From Ascidia mentula (taxonomy: Eukaryota > Chordata > Ascidiacea > Phlebobranchia > Ascidiidae), in NCBI GenBank assembly GCA_947561715.1, contig OX387205.1:13955001-14019000 (forward strand): a stretch of DNA of 64,000 bases, written 5' to 3'. This document shows, piece after piece, positions 51,118 to 62,921 of this stretch. Position 1 is the first letter of the stretch, and each line of letters begins with the position of its first letter. The notes beneath the pieces are model-generated. The model made no database searches. It was not told where the DNA came from and worked only from the letters and a program-made list of their open reading frames with translations. A program made the translations under genes and the position numbers.

Positions 51118-54100
51118 ATGTTTGTTACGTCACAGCTTCACTCGAACATCCTGAACCGCTACGAAGTGACCAGTGACGTCATGCCGGCCTGTGTTGCTTC
51201 GTCATTCCCGCACGATGACATCTACAAGCGTCGACTAGGAAGGTATGCGTACCACGTGAATGCCACCTTTGTGCTTTGTTCGTTTGGTCGTAAAATTTAC
51301 GCCTAAATCCTTGTCGAGAGTTTGCTCTGTTTGACTTCCCCCCCAATCCACTGTCGCCATTTTCGATCCAATTTACAAGCACTCGATGAGGGATTCTTAG
51401 AGAACGGACCCATTAATATTTAAACTGTATGAGTAAAAAAGTAGACGTACTGGTTGAAGTTATACATCAAGGCTATGAAACTTTTTGAGTGATCAAAGTT
51501 GAACCCATGAACCAGATGTTAACATTGATTTTATTCAAATTTTTCTCAGGGAAGAGCAACTTTCTGAAAGCAGCTCACCGGAAGTAGCAAGTTATGAGAG
51601 TTACGCCGCATCCTACCGAACAGTAAGTTACCGAACGTGTTTTCATTTGTTTTGCAACATATATTGGGTGTTTGGCAAAAATGGTGACGGGAAAACCCAG
51701 AACAAAAAACGTTACAAGCAATTTCAACTCGATACATGGTTTGAAAATTATGCTGAAAGTTTCCGTTTGGTTTCTAGTTTGACCCCACGAGTCCTTCCAC
51801 CGATTCCGGAACAAAATCTGACGAATCTCGAAAATCCATGACGTCACCAGTAAAGCGAAGTCCTGAAAGCAACAGAAACAACAATTCGTGCAAACCCGGG
51901 GTCAACGACAGGTCGCAGCGGCCCGAGGAGTGCCCAAGGTCGACGTCGAAGCATGGCGTACGTAATTCTCATCCCTTGAAGAAGCGAATGCTGTTCGGGC
52001 GCAGTACTTCCACGAGCCCAGTAGATCAACAGCGCAAGTCGCCTGCGCTCAGCAACAACGCGCCAGGCCAGCAGTTTCCTGACTCCAGTGTCATTCTGCG
52101 CCAAATGTACGCCGCTTTTGGTGGCGATCTCGGTCGCGGCTTTAAATATAACCCTGATCAGACGCGAATTACCGACCCTGCGGCGGGCCGCGAGGCGCCA
52201 AGTGAGGGGCCTTTGCCCCCCGGTACAAGGTCACTCCAAGGTCATGCGACGCCGCCGCCGCCGAGCTCCCCGGGTTGTCCGGCGCGGCGACCGGACGCTC
52301 CTGTGACACGTGACAGCCGGGGAGCTGTGCCACATGCCACGGTAGGAAGGAGACAATCACGGGAACAGCCAAGAAAACGTTGCACTGAGTCTCCGTCCCC
52401 TGTCGTTTCACCGAGCAAAGTCAGCAAACCGTCCTCCCTCCAAAGCGATCCGACCGCGTTCCACGCTTACAAGAGAAAATCAAGCGAACTCGTCTCAAGT
52501 AAAGACCCCGAGCCGAAAAGGATTTTTGACGACTCGCAAACCACGAACCGCAAGAGGAAGTGCGAACAAGACTCACCGAGACGTAACGGCGAAACGCGTT
52601 ACGAAAAATCTGACACTAACCGAAGGAGGTCGCTGTCGGGCGTTAAACGTTCTCGACATACATCATCAGAATCGTGTGACTCCCAGACGCGAGCATCTTA
52701 CCCACGGAACGTAGCAGGACTCCCACAATTCCCTTACGCCCCTCCGTTCGCTTTCAACCCCACTGCATTCGGATTTCCTGGTATGGGGGTTCAGTTTGGG
52801 ATTCCCCCGGTACCCCAACCCAACCCCGTCGCTGCTAACCCCTTTCTCTTGGGGGCCAATTCTTACCTGACGAACCCCCTTCTTATGCGCGAAATAATCG
52901 CGGCGCAGACAAACGCAGCGAATATGACGTCACTATTCCAAACTCCTTCGCCGTTCGGGGGGTTTCCAGGTTTGATGCCGGGGATTACCCTCGAGCAGAT
53001 GCAAGCACTCCAACATCTTCAAGCTTCCGCACTTCTCGGTCAAGGGACTCCACCGCAGTTTTCGATCCCAGTTACGGGAAAGCCCCTTGAACCCGAAAAT
53101 CGGCGTTTGTCCAACGAGAGCCGACGTCACGAGTCACGTGACCGTGTACGTAGCCCCGTTACCCCGCCCCACCTTCCACGTGACTTAGGTGCAGGAAAAA
53201 TTCCCCGAACCCCGGCCGTTACGGACAACGCGACAAAGCCGTCGCCATTTTATAACAAGACGCCCGTGCCAAGCGTTCACAAAACGGGGAGTTTACCTAA
53301 ACCGAGATCGGAGAAGAAGCGGAACGAAAAGAAGGGGGAGAAGGCAAAGAGCAAAACCACTGGTAAGAAATTCGCCAGTATTTTTTCAATATAACAAGAA
53401 AGAAATGCTGTGAGATAGTTGGTTTCGAGTGTTTGTTATGCTGTAATTTTAATATGGGAGTTTGCGTTTCAGAATCGCGCAAAAAACTTGCCGAGCCCGT
53501 TGTTACATTACAAAGAAAGACAAATGCGGAAGTGACGCAACCAACAAATGACCCTATTGAGGTTGGTTACTTTAAATTTTGTTTACTAGAAAATCACAAA
53601 ATTGTCATGTACAGAACAACAAAAATTAAAACCTTTAATAAGTATTAAAAACAAACTTATCACACTTCTGAGATGCGAAACATGGCTTAATTCTTGATCA
53701 TATCATTAGGATTTGGAAGAGCCGTTATCGGAAGAAACAAGCCCACTCGACGAGACTTCGGGCTGCCCAAAGTCGGCCGGTTACAAGAATCTTACCCGAG
53801 AGCGGCGGTTAGTAGCGAACGCGAGAGAACGAACACGTGTTCACACGATAAGTTCGGCGTTTGACGAACTTCGAGCTCAAGTTCCAAGCTACTCCTGTAA
53901 CCAGAAACTCTCCAAGCTCGCGATTCTAAGGTAACTTTTTTGTTTTTTTGATGCGTTTTGTTCAAAAAAACGCAAGTTCTTTTATGCATTTTAACAATTA
54001 CCCTAAAAAAAAGCTAAAAAACGCTAAAAGTTGGTGCGTTTGATCTGGTTTCAAGAAAGTGTAACCTTTTCCTTCGTACACGAATGCTGCGTAATTGTCG

Positions 54101-54822
54101 ACATTATTGTGCGTAACTGGTTTTACCAAGCCTGTACGAAACCGTATACTTTCCTATTGCAGAATTGCTTGTTCTTACATCCGTACACTTTCTGTACTAG
54201 CCGGTCGTGACGAGACTACTCCGTTCTCTCAAGGTGTTGATCAGTGTACTAAAGTACTACAGGTGAGGTTGCTACTAGTCTAATGCATGTATAACCCTAA
54301 AGATAAACACAGTATGGTGTTTGGAAAGATTGCCTCGTCCATGCTTTACCGGCAGGCTTTTCGCTTTGTATTTTTCTCTTTAGAACTAATGTATTGAAAT
54401 CATTCGTTGACATTAGCACTGTTTAATTCTAGACCATTGTACCAAAGTTTCATTGTATTTTATACGTTTTTGTTTCTTCCGCACAGGCCGAGAGTCGGGC
54501 ACGGAGTCGACGTAAAAGCAACAAAGCTCAGATCGAGTGGGAAATGGTGAACTACGAAAGACAGAAGTCGGTGGAAGACGGAAGCAAACCTGACTACGAA
54601 ACGGCCAACTACGCAAGCGATGACGTCACCCGAGAAAACGATGTTGACGTGGAAACGGTTGACGAGCGCATAGACGTTTTGGAAGACGTCACTAATCGAA
54701 CAAACACGACGGCGGATGAGGGGTGCGATAAGTTTACGAAATCGCCAGCTGGGAATCTTCAATGTCCGGAAGATAAAGCCACAGATCACGTGACTGCCGT
54801 GCGGTCTGAAAACCAAATTTGA
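51118..54822 (+). CDS. ATOH8: Atoh8/net-type bHLH transcription factor, seven exons, 842 aa
   Basis: Nuclear bHLH regulator. Exons: 51118-51242, 51550-51622, 51778-53362, 53473-53561, 53710-53930, 54163-54262, 54487-54822; phases fit. The bHLH is at about 652-715: basic region RERRLVANARERTRVHTISS, then a loop with QVPSYSCNQKLSKLAILR and helix 2 IACSYIRTLSVLAG. ARERTRVHTIS and KLSKLAILRIAC identify the Atoh8 branch. So does the following conserved FSQGVDQCTKVLQAESRARS, equivalent to the vertebrate segment ending in LQAEGRAKKRK. About 650 residues come before the bHLH, mostly from one 1,585-nt exon: Ser/Pro/Arg-rich, with a Phe/Pro/Gly-rich part (FPYAPPFAFNPTAFGFPGMG). Vertebrate Atoh8 is about 320 aa, so this is far longer. 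The C-terminal exon is acidic. The 5' end is the least certain part, since further upstream exons are possible. Confidence 0.85.
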
Positions 54823-54931
54823 GGAATTTATCACTGCGTTTGCACGTGGTCGCTACAATCCATATTAATGATAAAATCGCCAATAGGTGTTCGAAATGCT
54901 TTTTTTTCGATTCCATCCAAACCTATCTTAA

Positions 54932-54937
54932 AATAAA
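54932..54937 (+). terminator. AATAAA poly(A) signal of the Atoh8 gene
   Basis: Canonical hexamer 110 nt after the Atoh8 stop codon. Confidence 0.6.
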
Positions 54938-57900
54938 CTTGTTGGTGGTTGAACGTAGCAGGTATTGAACTGATATGCAGTTTGCCAAAAAGACTATGCC
55001 GTGTAGAAGTGTTGTTTCAAGGTTGCTGAAACGTTTTTTATTTTTTGCAATAACCCGTTCGTTCCATTCAAGTTCCTTCCGTGTGATCATGATTTTACTT
55101 CCTACTTTTTTCTACCTTTATAGCGATTGGTGCTATTTCGTTTGAAAGCTGCTCAAATCAAGCAAAACTGTTTGAATATTGAGATTTCTGTTTTTATGAG
55201 AATTTATGACAGTAGGCCTGCGTGACAGTGATGAAAATATTACTGTAAAGATAATTATTTTCAACTTTACGGTGGAGGACATAGACAACAACATCATGCT
55301 ATATTTGTGTATTTAGTTAATAGACCAAATTACCACACGAAGTTTTCGAAACAGGTTGTTTTAACAACCCGACACGCAGAAGGCAAAAACATTCCTATTG
55401 AGACTGTAAATCATTACTTACTCCCACCTGACGCCTGACAATCAGTGGTAAACCGCACAGAGACGAGATGACGGGAATGTTGCGTTCCTACGCCGTGGTG
55501 GTCACGGGTGTTGAAGCTCGCATGGCGCCACAGTCGACACGCGGATCATAAACAACAATAAATTGAGCCGGCTCGTGAGCTAGGTGTAGAAAGGCGACGA
55601 TGATTTGCTCAATTTAAGGCGGATCATCTGTCGTGAGTGCCTGCGGGTTCTACGCGTTATGACGTCACACCAAAAATGGCCACTCTATACCAAGAGCTAA
55701 GTTGATTGATAGACATATTTTCAACATGATGTATTGAGATTCATCTGAACTTAATCTGTAGTTATGTTTGCGGCTTGAAAATAATGTGGTTCTATTTCAG
55801 TTGTGTGAGATACAGAATTGTTCACACATATAACCACCTGTTTTCTCGGAGAGTTTTTTTTCTCATAAACCTTTAGCAACTGTGAAAGCGATAGGTCTAA
55901 TTACTGAGTAATTACCATTCCTTGAATATAAATTGAAGTTTTACCAAGAAGTTGAACAAAGCAAGTTTGACGTACGAAGAAATGGCGGCTCATATCTTGA
56001 CAGTTTAACCTTTAATGGCTTCCTTGCTGGTTTGTGTTCAACAGGAAAGGGGAGAATTCCTCGAAAGAAGTAAGAATTCCAAAGACTTCCACAAGGAACC
56101 GATCGGTTGTGTCAGGTGGTTAAGAGCAGGTGACACGGCGTGTCAAAGGTGGATGTCAACGTGTCACGGCGTGTTTACAAGCTGGAAAACGAGATACTTG
56201 AATCGGTTTCTCGGTGGCTTGAAGCGTCGTCGCGGCGGCTCTTGCCCGAACGCCTGTAACAGCGAGGTCGTGGGGCAACTTGTGCAGGCGTCAACGGTCT
56301 GCGATGACAGGAAACGTAAGTTGAAGATACTGGATTTCATTTCGGGTCCCAAGAATTGGGATTGTTTCTTTGTGGCTTTCTCTTCAATCTTACCAACAAA
56401 ATTATCCATTGATGATTTTTTCATTCACGGCAACAACTTAACACACTAACAAGGTTTTAGAACAACTTTCCAATACCGAAGTTCGGCACTTTACCCGATG
56501 ACTTCACCTGTGCCGTAAATGACGTAGAGACGGGCTCGGCGCCACGAGGGGTCAAAGGTCAACAGGCAGATCCGCGCACGACGCGCCAGTGAAAAGGATG
56601 GTGGAGTGGAGTTTGATGCATAAACTCGTTTGGCCTCACAGAAGTTAAGTTTTTGTGGATGACCGGAAAGTCATAACTACGGCGGCAATGTGCTTCATGT
56701 TGGGGATTTTCCCACGGGTGCCATTGTTAAAATTTGGGCACGGTTTGAAATATTACTGCGGGTTTTATAATCACATAAACAAGACTTAGTTTGGGACTTG
56801 CTTAAAATTGAAAAAGTAGCATTTCTAAAAGTTAAATGAAGGGTAATTTTCGCCGCGTGTTTAGGAAACCCGTTGCATTCCACATATTTGTCGTCGTTGT
56901 ACATCGCGAACAGATAGCGTGCTTTTCAACGAGCTGCTACATCAAACACAAAGGTTCCACTCAAGTGCCAAGTCTTTAACGCCACAACCACAGGCACTAC
57001 ACCGCACCTCGGTCGGAAGCAACTCTTCGGCGCGACGGCGAAAATAATCGATGTGCAAACAGAACGATCAACAGAGAGAGGCCAAATCCGCTGAAACAGG
57101 CGCCTACCGGAGTCACCAGACGATCGCGTCTGCGATGGAAGACTGAACAAACACGCCCGCACGCGTTAAAATAAGCCGCTCGCTGGTAAAAAGATAGGTG
57201 CGCTGGCCGAGTGTTGCCGGCTGCCTGGCGCCGTTAACCACCTGTTACTAGCCTTCCGTCATCCATCGCCCGCCCAACGTACACAAAACGCCGACGGCTG
57301 AGGCATTTTTTCGCGGCGTTAAGGCGACGTGTTTCGAACTGGAGGTTATTGGTGAGATCGTGCCGTGATAATTGATGGAAAATCACGGCGATAATGCTTT
57401 GCTCGTGCGCGCAGCCCCGCTCTGATGGCTGGGGTTGATAGGATGAGGCACGGAAAGGTGCAATACATAAAATTTGGCGCACACTTGCGTTAAAAGCCAC
57501 CTTTCGGCGAGATAACTCGGTCTAATGTCCTCTTGCATTTCACGGTGGTTTCAACGTTTTAACAGCATTAGTGAAAATAAGGTTTAAATACAACAAAATT
57601 CCTTGGGAATCCAATATTTAAAAAACTATGCATTGAATGTTATTAATCAATACAGTTGTTTATCTAAAACAATGGAAAAATTGAAACAAAATGATGTCGG
57701 TAAGAATGATTTAATGAACAATAACACAGCCCCATTTATTACTTAAAGATATCCAGCTTACATATAAACACTAAACGGAGGAAACGCAAACCAAAGTCTT
57801 TAAAGTTATCCTAAAACGAGGCGAGAGACCACAAAACGATCAGCGCTCCGCGGCCGACAAATTGCCTCAAGTCGGATCGGCGCCTGAACCCAAGAGCATT

Positions 57901-59456
57901 GTGGAGGGCACAAGGCGGATTCCGTCCCGCGGAGATTTTTCGCGGCGCTTTGATGTCTCCTTTACCGCAGAGGCGTCAGGCTGGCGCCGATGTTTCGCCA
58001 CGGTGGCTTGACCTTAAACGCTGACTCCATCACCAGCGACCACCGTAACAGCTGTCTTAACATGATCTGGTAACCTAACGCTAACGACGGCTTCCTCGGC
58101 TTACACCGAGCGCGCGGGTTGAACGTGCAGGAGGTTCTGCTGCTTCGAAGTGTTTTGAATGAATCACGGTGATTTTTATAAACAACACATAATAGCTGCA
58201 CTGAAAAGACCTATTAGGTCGAAAAAAATCGTTTCCTTTGTAACATTATTATCCAAAACGATATTGTATTCCGTTGGTGTTCCGTAACAAAAAAAAATCG
58301 TTACAATTTTTGCTGATCTTATGGCAAAGACCATATTGCATTCCAATGTAAAACTGATTTGTAATGTATATAATGCCTAAACACACCAGCTAATATTTTC
58401 AATGTTAAGTTTGATAGAGTGTTTACAAGCAAGAAAATCCTACTTCGGCCCAGTATTAAATCATTCAATAAAAAATGTAAAGTTAAAATCACTTACAATA
58501 TCTCAAAGGTCGAGCAAGTGGTGGCCGAAACTTCGGTAATAAGTTGGGAAATAAGAAGTTGCCGTTCGAAGCGGCCGCCACTTCTGTTCTTGCGGTAATG
58601 TGTGCCAACCACACAAGAGTTCGCACTTCATGTCTTTCCCGGTGGTCAGAGATATTCGCATCCGACAAAACTTCAGCACTTGCGAACAAATTCAAAACTT
58701 ACTTTGTTTCACGTTGAGATTTGACACAAAACTAAGTTGCTATGTTGCATGAAAGCAAATAAGCGACTTATTTAACGCTTAGGCCACAATTTAATTGCAT
58801 CAACGAAAAAGTATGTGTTTATTCAACCCAATGCGATTTTTTAACACCAGGAAACGGCGCAGCAGCGCCACCTAGTTGCAAAAATAACTTTCCAAGTAAT
58901 TCGGGGTGACAGGAATGTAACCAGCAAGCAAGAGTTAACGTAGTGCAATCGATCTTATATTGATTTCAACAACGTCATCAGTAAAAATGTATATATTGGG
59001 TGAAGAACGTGGGAGTCATGCGATGAGCAAGATTCCTCGAAGCTTTGATTGGCACCCATTCCATTCTACCTTCGTGCAACAATTGTGCTGTTGCTATTCT
59101 CGCATCACAATACATATTCAATACAAACAAAATGGCCAACGCATTGTTGTACAACAATCTAACGTCTGTATCATGAATTGTGTATAAGCTGCAGACAAAT
59201 GGACACTGTTTCGAACTAAAAGGTCTCATCAGTGCAGCTGGTGTGACTATCAAGCGACTTTGCTGACCAAACGGCCAAGCAAAGACTTCCACTTTGTGGT
59301 GACTATACAATCACCGTCATCCGTTAGCCACCAAACTAGGTGCAACCTTACGGAGAAACAACCCTGTATCATGAAATTCCCAACTTTTGCATTGAAAATT
59401 TACAAACACGTCAGTTATGTACCCAACAATAAATATAATTTGAAATGAGCTTTCAG
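54938..59456. other. 4.5 kb without a recognised gene
   Basis: GC-rich patches at about 55440-55670, 56500-56600, 56880-57500 and 57830-58150 alternate with AT-rich DNA and carry six GGCGCC copies (55524, 56538, 57099, 57227, 57879, 57983). A 144-codon frame at 56015-56449 has no recognisable domain. Upstream exons of the gene at 59457 probably lie here but could not be identified. Confidence 0.4.
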
Positions 59457-60950
59457 GTCTATTCTTCATTACAAGAGTTTTACAAATACCCAGACGAACT
59501 GACTAAAATTATTATGCCTCGCAGCATAGGCAGCAAGTTGGATCTGGCAACTTTCCAGTCCATTACCGCAAATTCTGCCAATGAAACCAACCCAGAGAAG
59601 GATGCACTTTTTGAAACTGTTGATAATACAACGATTGGTAAATAGACAACAGCATGGAGAAACGCGGGAAGTACGAATGAAAACAAAGAAACAATTGAGA
59701 GGCCGGGTGATCAGTATTGCACTGCGACCCAACGACATAATCTTGTGAAATAAATTGACCGAGAAGTTCGCTTGTGACCATGGTCGTGCCGAGAGGTTAT
59801 GCGATGTGATGCAGTGAAGAGATAGCAAACTACTTTATACTGCATGCATTTATTTCCAGAAACAAAATTTGGAAAAAATATTTTTAACGCTGCAAATGAA
59901 GCGAAGTCTAAACGCGTTTTGTTGTATGACGTCACAATATTGGTGAAAGAAACAATACAAAATAAAAAAGGCTTTTCCTGATATCTCGCGTCTTACAAAT
60001 CAATTTTGTTGTCAATTTTAAAACATCACTCACTCCAAATCCTTTAAAAAACAATAAAATGGATTCATAAAATGTCACATTCATGACAGCTTGGTGTGGG
60101 GGATATGACCTCGAAGACGGAATTTGTGACGTCAGAATCACAAAACGTCAAGGTCAAACCGTTCATCTACCAACAGGTGAAAGTATATGAATAATAGGAT
60201 GATGGCTCAAGAATTAAGAGAACACAATGCTACGACAGGCGGAGTCAGTCTCATCGTGCACACAAAGACCTTTAAGTAAAGGATAATGGTTACTATGACT
60301 TCGACTCCACAAGAAATACTGAAACGTAATGCGTGCCCACTGATCACTTTGCAGAGATGTAATCTTGTTCGAACAAGAATGGTTTACTTCGAACGGTGAT
60401 TTTAACTGTTGTGACGTCACAACTGGCAGCTATTCGTGAATTCATGCCGATATTCGAGGGATAAAATTTACGTGGCCCACTGGAGCACGTAGAATCGAAA
60501 GGAAAATGTTGATTTACAGCGGAAAGAGTGCAGAAACGGAGTATCGAGAGACAAAGATAAAATTTAGGCAGCGAAAAGGCACTTGATTTTAAAAACCGAC
60601 TGTAAAGGAGTAATAACGCACGTGTATAGGGGGAAGCAACATTAATCAACAACGGAAAGGGTGTAAGTTTTGAATAAAAGGACAAAATAATTTGGACGTT
60701 TTACGTACAATAACCTCAAGCGGTCAAATTGTCTCCGAATTATTTTTTTTTAGTTTTCATCGAAGATTTGCGCCACGACTTCGTTGAAGCATTTGCAAAA
60801 AGGGGGGAAGTCAGTAAAATTTCACTTGCCACTAAAAGAATAGTTCGATATTGTGTTAAACGAAACGAAAACAGCAAATTAAAAAAAATTCAACAAAATG
60901 TCACAAAGCGCTATATGTTGATGACTTTAAACGAGTCGCTGAAAGGTTAA
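59457..60950 (+). CDS. Unrecognised protein, last two exons of a plus-strand gene
   Basis: Exon 59457-59637 has acceptor TTTCAG and donor GTAAAT. Exon 60754-60950 follows a run of T and TAG. They join in phase (1) and end at TAA. Together they encode about 125 residues: an N-terminal part (VYSSLQEFYKYPDELTKIIM) and a basic, helical-looking C-terminal part (FIEDLRHDFVEAFAKRGEV, then VKRNENSKLKKIQQNVTKRY). There is no signal peptide or known motif. The 5' end is missing: the first exon here is in phase 0 with no certain ATG at its start, although an ATG (MSFQ) occurs just before the acceptor. It converges on the Vav gene. The good splice sites and AATAAA downstream support a real gene; the function is unknown. 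Confidence 0.5.
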
Positions 60951-61078
60951 GGAACCCTGTTTAATGCGCTGCAATTATCATCATCCAAACGCAATTATCA
61001 TACTTAGAAAGTGCCGACAGCTTCACATATTCCAAACAAACGTCACCACTGGAGGAGCGAAAAATTCACAATGTAAAG

Positions 61079-61084
61079 AATAAA
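61079..61084 (+). terminator. AATAAA poly(A) signal after the unknown gene
   Basis: Canonical hexamer about 130 nt after the stop codon at 60950, and before the Vav stop at 61179 on the other strand. Confidence 0.5.
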
Positions 61085-61178
61085 ATACTGTGGATAAGCT
61101 TGGGGGTGCTCTTGCCCCCCAGGGAGTTGAATTTCAGTGCAAGGGTGGCAAGAATGAAGAGATAGAAGTGAAAGCTTG

Positions 61179-62921
61179 TCAATTGAGCTCTTGAATGAAA
61201 CTAGCGGGAAAGTAACCGACCTAAAAATATGGTTTCAATTAAAATTTTGATCACTTTGTGCAGTAAGTTTTTCACCAACCACCTGACCTTCAGATGACAT
61301 TGCTTCAAGGTCAAACATCTGATTCTTGGTGGTAAATCTGCTTCTGTGTTAACAATAAGCTCCATGCCAATACTGTAATGCAACTTTGCAAGATTCTGAT
61401 CGAACAGCTTGCATCAAACTGGAACATTTTTTTTCTTTGTTTCTTACAACAAACTTGCATCAAACTAACAAACTTTGAAACTCAATTCGTCCAAAAATAC
61501 AGTCATGGTCACACCAACGTTTACTAACTTCTCAGATTAACAAGCAGAACTAACAGATGATTCTTATACTATTTTTATACTTCTCATACTAAGTTGAATA
61601 AGAAACGTACAAATTTTACTACTCTGCAAAACCTTCTCTACTTCCCACAAATTTGCATATACCCTGCATGGACTTCCTCATCTAGTTCTGTAACTCCTAC
61701 TTTATACAAATACCTCAGTAATAATCAATTTTGTAGGAATTTACCCTCGGTTCTTTGACTTAACGTACAGCAACAAAACCTTACTTCTAACAATGTTTAA
61801 TACTGACACAATCCATTCTTAAAAAAATTGCTACCAAATAATTTTTTTACAGGCTATTTTATCAAGCACAATTTTAACTAGAAATAGAAATCACGCTGAG
61901 AATATTTATATAAAAATGTTAAGATTACCAACCTGGCCGTCATGTTCACCCTTCCACCAACCATGTGAGTCACCAGCTTTGCTGATAATGTTTACTATCT
62001 GACCTTCTCGAAGGGCAATCTCTTGTTGGCTTCTCGGTTCAAAATCATAAAGGACTTGAGCTTGTCCGAGCAAGTCAAAAGACCGGTTGTTAATTGCTGT
62101 AAACATAAAGAAAATTTCTATTTGCTTGAAGTGAAGTAATGGAGTAAGAACCGATCACTCACATTGACTAAAAATAATTTTAATGAACATTAACAAGTTG
62201 ATCAACTGTTACTACTACACCTACAGTTTTGGTTGAAAATTGACAGAAAAACCCAATGTTATAACTGACATTGATATCGTTTTTTGCCGACAAAAAATGG
62301 TGAAGCTTACTTATGTGCTTTATCCCATTTGCTATGGAGCTAACACCTGGTGGTTTGGAAGATGGCAAATGTGTTGGTGGAATGGATTTTGGGTAGGAAT
62401 GTTGCTGTGGGTGGGGTGGAGGTTGCGGCTTCTTCGATGTTTTCGGACCAATTTCACCAGGGAAAAAGTTAGGTTCTCTGTACGGGTATTTCAGGTTGGT
62501 GTCAAGACCAAAGAAGGATGAACTCATTGAGTTTTCCTGATAATAACGGATGAGCTCCTAAACAAAATAAATATTTTGAGACACCTGGTCGACTGTTATG
62601 ACATGAATAAACAGGTTTAACAGGTAAAGCACACAAATCTGCACCTTAATTGGTCGTACCAAAAATGCTCAATGCATATCCTTGCATAGTATGATGTTAA
62701 ACAATGATACACCACCAAACATAACCATCACAATGTGGTTACAATTATATAAATGTCTGCTAATTTTGTTGAAAGGTGGTCACAAATCTTACTCGTTTTT
62801 AAATCTAACATTAAAATCTTCACATTTTACCTGCACACTACGGAAATTCTTGCATTCTGCAACGTAATATAAATTGCTGTTTGTTCTGTTGATCCTGATA
62901 TGTTTCATGTCTGCTTGGTAG
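61179..62921 (-). CDS. VAV: Vav guanine nucleotide exchange factor, C-terminal part only
   Basis: Vav proteins are Rho/Rac GEFs acting under tyrosine-kinase receptors at the membrane. Only the last four exons were found: 62921-62831, 62557-62311, 62096-61933, 61220-61179; phases fit, and the rest lies beyond the right edge. The first two carry the C-terminal half of the SH2 domain (MKHIRINRTNSNLYYVAE, then ELIRYYQENSMSSSFFGLD) and the Vav signature TNLKYPYREP, matching the vertebrate LDTTLQFPYKEP. A proline-rich linker (KKPQPPPHPQQ) leads to the last SH3: AQVLYDFEPRSQQEIALREG, GWWKGEHDGQ and, in the 42-nt last exon, VGYFPASFIQELN. The order SH2-linker-SH3 at the C terminus fits Vav. Paralog number cannot be told; tunicates probably have one. 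Confidence 0.85.

Noticed and set aside
53363..53394. Stop of the large Atoh8 exon frame (KKFASIFSI end)
   Set aside because: It lies past a GTAAGA donor. Splicing at 53362 joins in phase to 53473 and leads to the bHLH, so this is not the protein end.
56015..56449. 144-codon plus-strand frame
   Set aside because: No recognisable domain, no splice support, and an overlapping frame on the other strand of similar quality.
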